Below are positions 1 through 9,095 of a stretch of 32,018 nt of DNA, in pieces (position 1 is the first letter of the stretch; the number at the start of each line of letters is the position of its first letter). The position numbers were made by a program, and so were the translations under genes. Source of the DNA: Flavobacteriales bacterium (lineage in GTDB: Bacteria; Bacteroidota; Bacteroidia; Flavobacteriales; Flavobacteriaceae); the NCBI GenBank assembly GCA_011524915.1, contig WTJH01000033.1, positions 1 to 32,018 on the forward strand, read 5' to 3'. The notes below the pieces were generated by a model. The model was not told the origin of the DNA, ran no database searches, and saw nothing but the letters and a program-made list of their open reading frames with translations.

Positions 1-140
1 CTCCTTGATTTTGAGCATAAAGATAGGGAAAATAAAACAAGCAAAGTAAAAATTGGGGAACTCGCATAAGTGTTATTTAAAATTAGTCTAAATTAATAAA
101 ACTTTGCGAATATAAAATCAAAAATAAAGCGATCCTAAAA
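1..140. other. AT-rich intergenic end of window
   Basis: This stretch lies downstream of the kbl stop codon. It is very A/T-rich and contains no open reading frame with recognisable protein character. I could not find a convincing terminator hairpin or a clean TAnnTTTG promoter box. It may hold the regulatory region of a gene outside the window. Confidence 0.5.
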
Positions 141-1340
141 TTAATTTTTGAACTGATTAATCTGCTCCAGCATATATGCAATATCTGCTTCAGACATCCC
201 CGCATGTAACTGAATACGGACACAACTTTCATTTTTAGGAACTACGGGAAAACTCAGTGCGGTTGCTAAAATCCCCTGACGAAATAAATATTCGACTAAA
301 CGAATACTTTTTTTGGACGCTCGGGTAAGAATGGGAACAATGGGATGCGGACCTGGAATACTTTCTAAAGATAGCCCTTTCCGAAACTGAAGCCTCCTGT
401 GTTCTAGCTGGAGTAAGCTTTGTTGTCCTGCTGCCTGTCCTAAGAGTTCTACGGCTGCTAAAGCAGCTGCTGCTTCTGCAGGACTAATGGGATTGGTGTA
501 GATATAAGTGTCCCCCTTTTGCTTAAGAAATTCAATTAAGGTAGGAGAACCCAGTACAAATCCCCCATTGACCCCTAAAGCTTTTCCCAAGGTACCCACG
601 ACTATGGCAGAGCGGGTATGCGTATAGGCTAGTGTGCCTTGCCCCAAGGGTCCATAGGCCCCTATTCCGTGCGAATCGTCAACAACAACACAAATCCCCT
701 CTTCAAATTGCGAACTGTAGTGTTCCGCTAAAATTTGAATCGAGGCCAGTGGGGCCACATCTCCTCTCATACTGAAGACTCCATCGGTGAGGATACAAAT
801 ACGTTTAAACTTTTGAGAAACGTTTAAAATTTTAGCCTCCAAGTCCTGAAGATCCCCATGCAGATATATCGCCTTTTGATCTTTTTGAACTCCTGCCATT
901 CGCAAGCCGCGGATAAGACTGTTATGATTGAGGGCATCGGAAATCCAAAACGTATCTGGTGTTTGTAAGGCACTGATCAAGGATAAGTTTGCCGCATAAG
1001 CGGAATTAAAGATACAAGCTGCAGGATAGTTCATAAACTTTGCAAGCGCTTTTTCTAAAGCAGCATGGGGACTGAAAGTCCCGTCTATAAACCGAACAGC
1101 TCCGGGGCCCAATCCATAGGTAGCCGTCGCTTGTTCTGCAGCAGCTATCAATTTTGGGTGCTGACTCAATTGTAAATAATCATTTGAATTGGCTCGAATA
1201 AATGCCCCTTCAAAACCTTCTAAATATACCCGGTTGTCTGGGGCTCGACCCCGAATGACTCGTTCCGGGACTTTATAAAGTCCTTGTCGTTTTAAGCGAA
1301 GTAATTCGTGTTGGAGATTTCGGTCTAAAGCGTCATACAT
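141..1340 (-). CDS. kbl: 2-amino-3-ketobutyrate CoA ligase (glycine C-acetyltransferase)
   Basis: This is a cytosolic PLP enzyme of the alpha-oxoamine synthase family. It would cleave 2-amino-3-ketobutyrate with CoA into glycine and acetyl-CoA, the second step of threonine degradation. With the start used here it has 399 residues, the usual KBL length. Visible motifs are SDALNHNS (His about 139), the PLP-contacting DDSHGIGAYG (about 221-230), and GTLGKALG with the Schiff-base lysine at about 253. The ORF track starts 64 codons further upstream, but that extension lies inside tdh and is unlike the family. The ATG at 1338-1340 gives MYDALDRNLQ, which aligns with known KBL N-termini. It overlaps the tdh stop by 8 nt, so the two are probably translationally coupled. 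The related 8-amino-7-oxononanoate synthase is the main alternative, but the tdh neighbour strongly favours KBL. Confidence 0.9.
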   Translation of the reverse strand: MYDALDRNLQHELLRLKRQGLYKVPERVIRGRAPDNRVYLEGFEGAFIRANSNDYLQLSQHPKLIAAAEQATATYGLGPGAVRFIDGTFSPHAALEKALAKFMNYPAACIFNSAYAANLSLISALQTPDTFWISDALNHNSLIRGLRMAGVQKDQKAIYLHGDLQDLEAKILNVSQKFKRICILTDGVFSMRGDVAPLASIQILAEHYSSQFEEGICVVVDDSHGIGAYGPLGQGTLAYTHTRSAIVVGTLGKALGVNGGFVLGSPTLIEFLKQKGDTYIYTNPISPAEAAAALAAVELLGQAAGQQSLLQLEHRRLQFRKGLSLESIPGPHPIVPILTRASKKSIRLVEYLFRQGILATALSFPVVPKNESCVRIQLHAGMSEADIAYMLEQINQFKN

Positions 1341-2277
1341 GCGTTTGTTTTTGAAGGTGAAACAGCATGGTCCGAACCATATCCTTGAATTGATATTGTG
1401 GATTCCAACCCCACTCTTCTCTTGCCCAAAGGTCATTGATCCGTTCGGGCCAACTGTTGGCAATTTGTTGTCGGAGGGGATCCACTTCAAAACACAATTC
1501 AAAATCAGGATAATATTCCCGAAGAGCCGCATGGAGTTCAGCTACCGAAAATTGCATGGCTGTAAGATTGTAAACCACACCGCTGTGAAGACAGCAACGA
1601 TCGGTTTGCATCAACTGTAATATTCCCCGAATAGCATCGTCTATATAGACCATGTCTAAAGTCGTATCCGCCTCTAAATAACTGGTATATACCTTTGTGT
1701 TTTGGGCCGCATAAAACATTTCCACTGCATAGTCGGTTGTCCCGCCCTGAGGACACACCTGATGTGAAATAACCCCGGGTAATCGAATCGATCGTATATC
1801 CATTGAGTACTTATGATGATAATACTCACACAAGAGTTCCCCGGCTAATTTGGTGGTCCCATAAATCGTTTTGGGACGCATCATACAGTTTTGAGGGGTA
1901 TCCAAGGTTGGCGAATCTGCACTAAAAACCCCTATGGTCGAGGGATAAAATACCCGACAGGGGTATTTGCGTACAAGTTCCAGACTGTGAAAAAGACCTA
2001 TAAAATTGGTCTCCACGGTTTGTTTGGGAAACTTTTCGGCCTTAGAAGACAGCAGTGCAGGTAAATAGTACAGCTGGTCAATGGGATATTGCCGAAACAA
2101 TGCCTCAAGAGCAGCGGCATCACAACAATCCACCCTTTCAAAGGGACCTTCGGCCAAAAAGTGGTCCGAGGGAGTTCGTATATCTGCTGCTAAAACAGCC
2201 TGAGCTCCTAAAGATTGGCGAAGATTTTGGGTAAGTTCAAGGCCCAGTTGGCCTAGAGCACCGAGAACGAGAATCAT
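1333..2277 (-). CDS. tdh: L-threonine 3-dehydrogenase, epimerase-like SDR type
   Basis: This is a short-chain dehydrogenase of the extended (UDP-galactose-epimerase-like) class. It would oxidise L-threonine to 2-amino-3-ketobutyrate with NAD+. It resembles the characterised Flavobacterium frigidimaris enzyme, not the zinc-dependent Tdh of E. coli. The 314 residues begin with the Rossmann motif GALGQLG (6-12). The catalytic Ser is in STIGVF (about 113) and the YxxxK is Y139-GTT-K143. The segment GGTTDYAVEMFY (about 178-189) is a hallmark of this subfamily. The 3' end overlaps kbl by 8 nt, so product is passed to the adjacent enzyme gene. A 97-nt gap separates it from upstream pckA. That gap contains only a weak -7-like TACCTTTA, so co-transcription with pckA is possible. 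Confidence 0.93.
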   Translation of the reverse strand: MILVLGALGQLGLELTQNLRQSLGAQAVLAADIRTPSDHFLAEGPFERVDCCDAAALEALFRQYPIDQLYYLPALLSSKAEKFPKQTVETNFIGLFHSLELVRKYPCRVFYPSTIGVFSADSPTLDTPQNCMMRPKTIYGTTKLAGELLCEYYHHKYSMDIRSIRLPGVISHQVCPQGGTTDYAVEMFYAAQNTKVYTSYLEADTTLDMVYIDDAIRGILQLMQTDRCCLHSGVVYNLTAMQFSVAELHAALREYYPDFELCFEVDPLRQQIANSWPERINDLWAREEWGWNPQYQFKDMVRTMLFHLQKQTHV

Positions 2278-2375
2278 AGCTTTTGATTTGGGTAACTTAA
2301 AGGTAGTATTATTCCTGTAGAAGAAGGCTATTCTCCAGTAGAATTAATCCATGGAAAAACTTTGCTAGAGCTTTA

Positions 2376-3947
2376 TTAGACTTGTTGTTCCATCAACTTT
2401 TGAAGATTTGCTCCAAATTGTTTTTTTAGCTTTCGAGCGTGTACATCATAGTCTTTAGGATTTTCCCATAACTGCTTAGGATTCAAAAGCTCTGCAGGAA
2501 CTTCAGGACAAAAATCAGGAATTTGAAAATCAAAAACGGTGGAGGTTGTAAAGGCAGAAGCAGGTATTTTATCTTCTAAAACTGCATCGATAAGAGCTCT
2601 TGTATAACGCAAAGCTATACGTTCTCCCACCCCATATGGCCCCTTGATCCATCCGGTATTCACCAACCAAACTTGAGTGTTATTTTCCTTGATTTTTTGT
2701 TCTAATAAATGACCGTAAACCATCGGGTGCAAAGGCATAAATGGTGCTCCAAAACAAGCCGAAAATACGGCCTGAGGCTCCTGAATATCCCATTCTGTAC
2801 CGGCTACTTTAGCGGTATAGCCCAATAAAAATTGAGTGACGGCCTGCTCTGGGCTGAGTTTGCTTAAAGGAGGCAGCACCCCAAAGGCATCGCAACTGAG
2901 GAAAAAAATATTTTTGGGAGCCTCTCCAACAGAAGGCTTTTGAATGTTTTTTAAGTATTCCAAAGGATAGGAAACTCTCGTATTTTCGGTGATGGAATCA
3001 TCAAAAAAGTCGACCCGATCGGTATCCGGAACAAAACCGACATTTTCCAAGAGCGCGCCTGGACGTATGGCCTGAAAAATTTCTGGTTCCTGAGCAGGAT
3101 CCAGATCAATAGTCTTGGCATAACAGCCGCCCTCAAAATTGAAAATCTAATTCTCCCTACTCCATCCGTGCTCGTCGTCACCAATGAGTTTTCGATGAGC
3201 GCATGAAGAAAGCGTTGTTTTTCCCGTACCTGAAAGTCCAAAAAATAGCGCTGTATCGCCCGCAGTTCCCACATTGGCCGAGCAGTGCATCGGAAGGGTA
3301 TTTTTATAGGTTGGAAACAAAAAATTTAAAACCGAAAAAATTCCTTTTTTAATCTCTCCAGTATAGGCCGTGCCACCGATAAGAATCATTTTTTGACTGA
3401 AATTAATCACACTGAAGTTGGGGGCATATGTCCCGTGACGAGCAGGATGGGCTTCAAATGAAGGGATACAAAACACACTCCATTCGCTCTGAAAGGACTC
3501 CATTTCTGCTGGGGAGGGGCTTAAAAACATATTATGAACAAACAAACTAGACCAGGGGAGTTCGGTGGCTACAGTTAAACCGAGCCGATGGGCCTGCTGC
3601 CCCCCAATAAATACTTGTTGGATATAAAGCTCTTTCTTTTGAATATATGCCATCATATCCAAATACAACTGTTCGAAATGTGTCTTTGAAAATGGAATAT
3701 TAATAGAACTCCAATCTACCCTAGATTCGGTTATTTCGTCCCGAACAATGAATCGATTTTCTGGAGACCTCCCTGTAAATCGACCGGTATGTACTGCAAT
3801 AGCACCAGAATCAGCGCGTCTAACATCTGGCAATTCTAGGGAATGATCGATCAGGATTTCGGGGGATAAATTCCAAAACAGTTGGGTTTTTTCTAACTGA
3901 TGTTGTTCTTGGAATAGTTGGAAACTGGAGAACTTTTGAGGTTTCAT
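2376..3947 (-). pseudogene. pckA: Phosphoenolpyruvate carboxykinase (ATP) interrupted by an in-frame TAG
   Basis: The product would convert oxaloacetate plus ATP to PEP and CO2 at the head of gluconeogenesis. Two ORFs of the track, 3147-4076 and 2376-3050, are in the same frame and are parts of one 524-codon gene. ATG at 3947 gives MKPQKFSSFQ; the longer track start is not family-like. Motifs before the stop are RFTGRSPENRF (about 56-66), GGTAYTGEIKKG (191-202), the P-loop GLSGTGKTT (237-245) and GDDEHGW (256-262). Codon 267 is TAG. The next codons read IFNFEGGCYAKTID with no shift, and the rest, including ENTRVSYPLEY, is well conserved up to the natural TAA. The interrupted site lies in a variable loop just before NFEGG. 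It could be a recent nonsense mutation, a sequence error or readthrough. Without readthrough, neither half would be active. Confidence 0.85.
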
Positions 3948-4030
3948 GGCTTCTGAGATTTGGGGTTTATACAAAGAAGTGTACAACGAATGTATAGAGA
4001 AGTTTCGGAAATGAAACCAAATGTAACCAC

Positions 4031-4062
4031 AAAAAAAAGCCCTCCTTTTAACGGGAAAGCTT
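4031..4062 (-). terminator. Possible intrinsic terminator downstream of tRNA-Asp
   Basis: On the minus strand a weak hairpin can form: AAG plus CCC pairs with GGG plus CTT, with a 4-nt bulge. It is followed by a run of eight T residues. It lies about 50 nt after the tRNA and before pckA, where a terminator would be useful. The stem is short and bulged, so this is tentative. Confidence 0.25.
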
Positions 4063-4111
4063 CTCAGAAGTTGCAACGTTTAAAAACGGGCAACACACAA
4101 CATTTTAAAAG

Positions 4112-4185
4112 CGGTCTGGACGGGACTCGAACCCGCGACCCCATGCGTGACAGGCATGTATTCTAACCAACTGAACTACCAGACC
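4112..4185 (-). tRNA. tRNA-Asp (anticodon GTC)
   Basis: Read on the minus strand, the sequence folds into a complete cloverleaf. The acceptor stem is GGTCTGG/CCAGACC, the D-arm contains AGTTGGTTA, the anticodon stem-loop is CATGC-CTGTCAC-GCATG with anticodon GTC, and the T-arm is GCGGG-TTCGAGT-CCCGT. The discriminator is G at 4112, as expected for tRNA-Asp. The 3' CCA is not encoded. A consensus promoter lies just upstream (4198-4228). Confidence 0.97.
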
Positions 4186-4197
4186 TTTTTGCGCATG

Positions 4198-4228
4198 CAA
4201 AGATACACGCGAAAATTTATTGTCCAAA
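4198..4228 (-). promoter_or_regulatory. Bacteroidota sigma-A type promoter of tRNA-Asp
   Basis: On the minus strand TTTG (4225-4228) is followed after exactly 19 nt by TATCTTTG (4198-4205). This matches the published Bacteroidetes consensus (TTTG at -33 and TAnnTTTG at -7) at every fixed position and in spacing. Transcription would start a few bases before the mature tRNA 5' end at 4185. Confidence 0.85.
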
Positions 4229-4310
4229 CCTTTTCGAACGAAAGTCTTTATTTTACTGGAAATCAATACAGCAGAAAGGCCTAAATTCGAAAGATTCGAA
4301 CTATTTTACC

Positions 4311-4628
4311 TTACATAGCGGCATCTAATGCTTCGCTATAGGTTGTTTTGGGAGCAACACCCACTTGGCGATTGACAAGTTCTCCCCCTTTAAATACCAA
4401 TACGGTAGGGATATTTCGAACGCCATATTTAGCTGCAAACTCTTGATTGGCATCTACATCTACTTTCCCGACAACAGCTTTGCCCTCATATTCTTGACTG
4501 AGTTCGTCAATGATAGGGCCTACCATACGGCAGGGACCACACCAAGCTGCCCAAAAATCAACCATTACAGGTTTGTCGGATTGTAAAACGACTTCATCAA
4601 ATGTTGCGTCAGTAATTTCTAAGGCCAT
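4311..4628 (-). CDS. trxA: Thioredoxin
   Basis: A 105-residue classical cytosolic thioredoxin that reduces protein disulfides and is itself recharged by thioredoxin reductase. The active site is FWAAWCGPCRMV with C30 and C33. The cis-proline loop is NIPTVLVFKGG (P74), and the buried Asp is in KPVMVDFW. The length and the full single-domain fold match the family, and there is no signal peptide. It lies on the same strand as dnaE, 94 nt downstream of its stop, and is followed by tRNA-Asp. No convincing -7 box was found in the 94-nt gap. Confidence 0.96.
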   Translation of the reverse strand: MALEITDATFDEVVLQSDKPVMVDFWAAWCGPCRMVGPIIDELSQEYEGKAVVGKVDVDANQEFAAKYGVRNIPTVLVFKGGELVNRQVGVAPKTTYSEALDAAM

Positions 4629-4722
4629 AATTTTATTTTTAGCTAAAATAAATCATTTGTCTGGGTTTACAGAAGGGCTACCATCAATTTTAACAATAGG
4701 CACATTGTGAGATATAATGCTT

Positions 4723-7700
4723 TTATTTTATAGTAAAATGCTGATTTTGCGCCTCCAAAGCTTGTAGTAATTCTTTAGAGATATCCACTTTCTTTCGCTT
4801 AGATTTTAAGGGAACCCGAATATTTTCTTGGGGATAAAAGAGTTCAATTTCTAGATTTTTTTCCCCAGGATGCTCGTTTAGAACATTTTGTATTTGCTGA
4901 ACATCTTCCGACTGAAGTTGCTGTGCATCCAATTGTAAGGTGAGTTTTTTGGCATTGGTATCTAAGGTGTTCTGAAGCATTTCGAACTTTAAAAACTGCA
5001 TGCGAGGGGCCCCGACTTTTCCGGTTTCACGATTGGTCCAGCCTTCCCTCACGGCAATTTTGATTCTTAAAAATTGATTCACCGCCAAAAAGTGACGAAA
5101 CTTTAAATATTCCTCTCCAAAAATTTTCAACTCAAACTGATCCGAATAATCTTCCACAACAAAACGAGCCCAGCCTTTTCCATTGCGACTTTCCAAATGC
5201 TGAACTTCGTTGACCATCCCAGCTACATAAAACTCTCGGCGAATCATAGGATACAGATCGTCTAAAGCTTTCAGTTGGGTATTGACAAAATGATTGACTT
5301 CGTATTTAAAGTCGTCCAAGGGATGTGCAGAAATATAAATGCCTACCACTTCTTTTTCCTTTTGAAGCGTATGCAATCTATTCCATGGATCACAGGGAGG
5401 AATGTGCAACACCTGATAGGTAGATTCGGTACTTTCGCCAAACAAACTGGTTTGTGCAGAATTCAGATTTTCTTGATACTTGGCTCCAAACTTTAAGGCT
5501 TTTTCTAAAAACATAACCCCTTCTCCGTCCGGATTAAAGTACTGCGCTCGATGGGCTTCTTGGAAAGAATCAAAACCTCCAGCCAAAGCTAAATTTTCAA
5601 ATGCTTTTTTATTGGCCGCCCGCAGATCTATCTTTTTAACCAAATCAAAAATACTGGCATACCGCTCGTCTTGTCGGCATTCGATAATCGTTTCCACGGC
5701 ACCTTTCCCAACACCTTTAATGGCCCCCATTCCAAAACGGATGGCCCCCTCATCATTCACCGTAAATTTGTAAAACGACTCGTTGACATCAGGTCCCAAG
5801 ACCTTGAGTCCCATCCGACGGCATTCCTCCATAAAAAAGGTCACTTGCTTGATGTCGCTCATATTGTTGGACAAAACTGCTGCCATATACTCTGCCGGAT
5901 AATGAGCCTTGAGATAAGCCGTCTGATATCCAATCCAAGCATAGCAGGTGGAGTGCGATTTATTGAAGGCGTAGGAAGCAAAGGCCTCCCAATCTTTCCA
6001 TACTTTTTCCAAAATCTCAACATCCAAACCATTGGCTTTTCCTCCGGCTAAAAACTTTGGCTTGAGCTGCTCCAGCAGGGCAAAAATCTTTTTCCCCATA
6101 GCTTTTCGCAACACATCGGCTTCCCCCTTGGTAAACCCAGCCAATTTTTGGGAAAGCAACATCACCTGTTCCTGATAGACCGTAATCCCATAGGTCTCCT
6201 GAAGATATTCTTCCATTTCCGGGAGGTCATAAGTAATGGGTTCGTCCCCGTGTTTACGGGCCACAAAACTGGGGATATACTCCAATGGTCCCGGACGATA
6301 CAAGGCATTCATGGCAATAAGGTCCGCAAAAACCGTAGGCTTTAGATCCTTTAAATATTTCTGCATTCCAGCAGATTCATATTGGAATATACCTACCGTA
6401 TCGCCCCGTTGAAACAACTCATAGGTTTGCGCATCGTCTAGTGGAAAAGTATCTGGGTCGAGTTTAATTCCATGTTTGTACTGGACCAGAGCAACCGTGT
6501 CCTTGATAAGGGTCAACGTTTTTAATCCCAAAAAATCCATTTTCAATAATCCTGCATCTTCTACTACAGAATTGTCGAATTGAGTCACAAAAAGATCGGA
6601 ATCTTTAGCGGTAGCTATGGGTACAAAATTGGTGATGACATCGGGGGTTATAATAACACCACAGGCATGGATTCCTGTATTGCGCAAAGAACCCTCTAAC
6701 ACTTGCGCCTGTTGGATGGTCTGAGCCACTAAATCATCCCCATCCGAAAGACTTTTCAATTCGTTTACCCGCTGGAGTTCGTCGGCTCTAAGTTTGCCTT
6801 TCAGCTCCTCATCGCTAAGTCCAAAAATTTTCGATAACTTTATATTGGGGATTAATTTGGCTACCCGATCGGCATCTCCTAAGGGAAGGTCCAAAACCCT
6901 TGCTGTATCTCGGATAGAAGACTTGGCGGCCATGGTTCCGTAGGTGATGATTTGAGCCACCTGTTGAGACCCATATTTCTCAATTACATAGTCCATCACC
7001 TTAGAACGACCTTCATCGTCAAAATCAATATCAATATCCGGAAGACTCACCCGGTCTGGATTCAGAAAACGCTCAAAAAGAAGATCGTACTGAATGGGAT
7101 CTAGGTTAGTGATCCCTAAACAGTAGGCTACGGCAGAACCCGCGGCAGAACCTCGACCAGGACCTACCGAAACACCCATATCGCGAGCAGCCGCAATAAA
7201 ATCTTGTACAATCAAAAAATAGCCCGGGTATCCCGTGTTTTCGATTACTCCAAGCTCAAAATCCAAACGTTCCCGAATGCCTTCATCGATAGTTGTATAT
7301 CTTTTTTCGGCACCCTGATAGGTTAAAAAACGCAAATAGGCATTTTCCCCTTTTTTACCATCCGAATCATCGGGCTGAAGATAGGCTTCGGGAATATCGA
7401 ACTTGGGAAGTAGCACATCCCGAGCAAGGGTGTAAGCTTCGATCTGATCTGCAATCTTTTGCGTATTCAGTATCGCTTCAGGCAGATCGGAAAACAGAGT
7501 CTTCATCTGTTCCGAAGACTTAAAATAATATTGCTGATTGGGAAAACCAAAACGATACCCTCGACCACGACCAATAGGGGTCGCTTGCTTTTCGCCTTCC
7601 TTTACACACAGCAAAACATCATGGGCTGAGGCTTCTTCGGGAGTGGTATAATAGGTGTTGTTTGTGGCCACCAGAGGAAGTTGGTGTTTTTGAGCCAGGG

Positions 7701-9048
7701 TCTGAAGCACACGATTCGCCCGGTTTTCGTCCTCCTGATCGTGTCGCATCAATTCGATATAAAATTTGTTCGGAAAATGCTCTTTCCACCACAGGAGGGC
7801 TTCCTCTGCCTGATGCTCGCCCAGATTGAGAATCTTCGCTGGAATTTCGCCATATAAATTCCCGCTTAAAACGATCAGATCAGAGGCATACTCCAAAACT
7901 ACTTCTCGATCGATTCTGGGAACATAATAAAACCCCTCTGCATAGGCGATCGAGCTCATTTTGGTCAGGTTTTCATAGCCCTTTTTGTTTTGAGCTAAAA
8001 AAACCACTTGATATCCATCGTCCCTTCGGGTCTTGTCGCGCCTATTTTCACAGATATAAAACTCACATCCAATGATGGGTTTAAGCGGTGTCTGATCCTC
8101 TTCTAAGGATTTGTTGTGTTGCTCAACGGCCTTGATAAAATGGAAGGCCCCCATAAGATTCGCATGATCCGTGATGGCAACTGCTGGCATTTGATCTTGA
8201 ACGGCAGTTTCGATCAATTGATGAATACGGGAGGTGGATTGGAGTACCGAAAATTGCGTGTGTACGTGCAGATGCGAAAAGGAAGCCTCACCCAATAAAA
8301 GCTGAGCATCGGTTCCAGGTTTCGACTCCTGAGGAAGTTCTTCCGCTTCAACCAAACGAGCCGAAAGATCTTTTAAGTTTTTATGTTTTAAGCCAATGCG
8401 TTGTACACTGGACGGAAGCGCCTCTACTAAGGTACTCTGATGGGTTAAACCCTCTGCCGTCTGTGGAAAATTTAGAATCTGACGCTTCACCAATTGAAGA
8501 AAACAACGGGTAGTTGCCTCCACATCTGCCGTGGCATTGTGAGCTTCTTCAAAGGGCTGACCAAAAAGTTTTTCGTGTAATTCGGTAAGGGTGGGTAGTT
8601 TGAATTTCCCTCCGCGACCTCCGGGAATTTGACACCATTGAGCCGTTGTTTCCGTACAGGTATCTAGAACGGTATATTCTACGAGCTTATTGGGCTGCTG
8701 ACTTCTCAAAAACTCAGCCCCCATGATGTTCAGATCAAAGGAAACATTGTGGCCCACTACATATTTGGTCTGATCGAGGGCCGAAGAAAAAGCTTCCAAA
8801 ACATCAGCTAAAGCCACTCCTTCCTTTTGGGCGAGAGCAGTAGAAATCCCATGTACGGTTTCTGACTCATAGGGAATGGTATAGCCATCTGGACGGATAA
8901 TATAATCCTGATGCTCTACTAAAGCTCCAGAAGCATCGTGCAGCTGCCAAGCTATTTGTACACATCGGGGCCAATTGTCTAAATCGGTTAGAGGGGCATC
9001 CCAGCGTTTTGGCAGGCCAGTGGTTTCGGTGTCAAAAATCAGATACAT
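4723..9048 (-). CDS. dnaE: DNA polymerase III alpha subunit with fused N-terminal DnaQ-like proofreading exonuclease
   Basis: The replicative polymerase, 1441 residues. I start it at ATG 9048 (MYLIFDTETTG) because the ten extra residues in the track are not family-like and the exonuclease motif begins at once. Residues 1-190 are a DEDDh exonuclease: DTET (D6, E8), HNVSFDLN (D105) and HNATADVEA (H170, D175). The PHP domain starts at about 258 with HLHVHTQFS. Its later D-x-H-type metal site reads TNNTYY (about 462-467), so the PHP site is probably degenerate. The polymerase core has GPGRGSAAGSAVAYCLG and the catalytic PDIDIDF (670-676). An OB-fold-like segment follows near the C-terminus. A separate epsilon subunit may not be needed for proofreading. 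Such fusions occur in other flavobacteria. The gene is divergent from the repair cassette. Confidence 0.95.
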   Translation of the reverse strand: MYLIFDTETTGLPKRWDAPLTDLDNWPRCVQIAWQLHDASGALVEHQDYIIRPDGYTIPYESETVHGISTALAQKEGVALADVLEAFSSALDQTKYVVGHNVSFDLNIMGAEFLRSQQPNKLVEYTVLDTCTETTAQWCQIPGGRGGKFKLPTLTELHEKLFGQPFEEAHNATADVEATTRCFLQLVKRQILNFPQTAEGLTHQSTLVEALPSSVQRIGLKHKNLKDLSARLVEAEELPQESKPGTDAQLLLGEASFSHLHVHTQFSVLQSTSRIHQLIETAVQDQMPAVAITDHANLMGAFHFIKAVEQHNKSLEEDQTPLKPIIGCEFYICENRRDKTRRDDGYQVVFLAQNKKGYENLTKMSSIAYAEGFYYVPRIDREVVLEYASDLIVLSGNLYGEIPAKILNLGEHQAEEALLWWKEHFPNKFYIELMRHDQEDENRANRVLQTLAQKHQLPLVATNNTYYTTPEEASAHDVLLCVKEGEKQATPIGRGRGYRFGFPNQQYYFKSSEQMKTLFSDLPEAILNTQKIADQIEAYTLARDVLLPKFDIPEAYLQPDDSDGKKGENAYLRFLTYQGAEKRYTTIDEGIRERLDFELGVIENTGYPGYFLIVQDFIAAARDMGVSVGPGRGSAAGSAVAYCLGITNLDPIQYDLLFERFLNPDRVSLPDIDIDFDDEGRSKVMDYVIEKYGSQQVAQIITYGTMAAKSSIRDTARVLDLPLGDADRVAKLIPNIKLSKIFGLSDEELKGKLRADELQRVNELKSLSDGDDLVAQTIQQAQVLEGSLRNTGIHACGVIITPDVITNFVPIATAKDSDLFVTQFDNSVVEDAGLLKMDFLGLKTLTLIKDTVALVQYKHGIKLDPDTFPLDDAQTYELFQRGDTVGIFQYESAGMQKYLKDLKPTVFADLIAMNALYRPGPLEYIPSFVARKHGDEPITYDLPEMEEYLQETYGITVYQEQVMLLSQKLAGFTKGEADVLRKAMGKKIFALLEQLKPKFLAGGKANGLDVEILEKVWKDWEAFASYAFNKSHSTCYAWIGYQTAYLKAHYPAEYMAAVLSNNMSDIKQVTFFMEECRRMGLKVLGPDVNESFYKFTVNDEGAIRFGMGAIKGVGKGAVETIIECRQDERYASIFDLVKKIDLRAANKKAFENLALAGGFDSFQEAHRAQYFNPDGEGVMFLEKALKFGAKYQENLNSAQTSLFGESTESTYQVLHIPPCDPWNRLHTLQKEKEVVGIYISAHPLDDFKYEVNHFVNTQLKALDDLYPMIRREFYVAGMVNEVQHLESRNGKGWARFVVEDYSDQFELKIFGEEYLKFRHFLAVNQFLRIKIAVREGWTNRETGKVGAPRMQFLKFEMLQNTLDTNAKKLTLQLDAQQLQSEDVQQIQNVLNEHPGEKNLEIELFYPQENIRVPLKSKRKKVDISKELLQALEAQNQHFTIK

Positions 9049-9095
9049 AAAACGAATGTAAACAAATATCTCCCGCAAAGGAGCTGAATTTTATC

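Noticed and set aside
2376-3050. ORF-track entry as a separate 224-aa gene with its own start
   Set aside because: It is the in-frame continuation of pckA. Its first codon is TTG in the middle of RPGALLENVGF, and conserved PEPCK sequence continues upstream to the TAG.
3147-3149. Frameshift in pckA, or TAG recoded to a sense codon genome-wide
   Set aside because: The frame is the same before and after the stop, so no indel is needed. TAG ends metG and pdeM cleanly at expected family lengths, so it works as a stop here.
3968-3996. TATAC / TGTACA / GTATA dyad upstream of pckA as an operator
   Set aside because: The outer arms are off the centre of symmetry by one base and only the 6-bp core is palindromic, so chance is likely.
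3960-4166. Plus-strand 68-aa ORF
   Set aside because: It runs through the antisense of tRNA-Asp and has no protein-like features.
4286-4300. TTCGAA repeat pair downstream of trxA as a terminator
   Set aside because: The stem would have 6 bp with a 3-nt loop and no T-run afterwards, and TTCGAA is a self-complementary motif that recurs nearby by chance.
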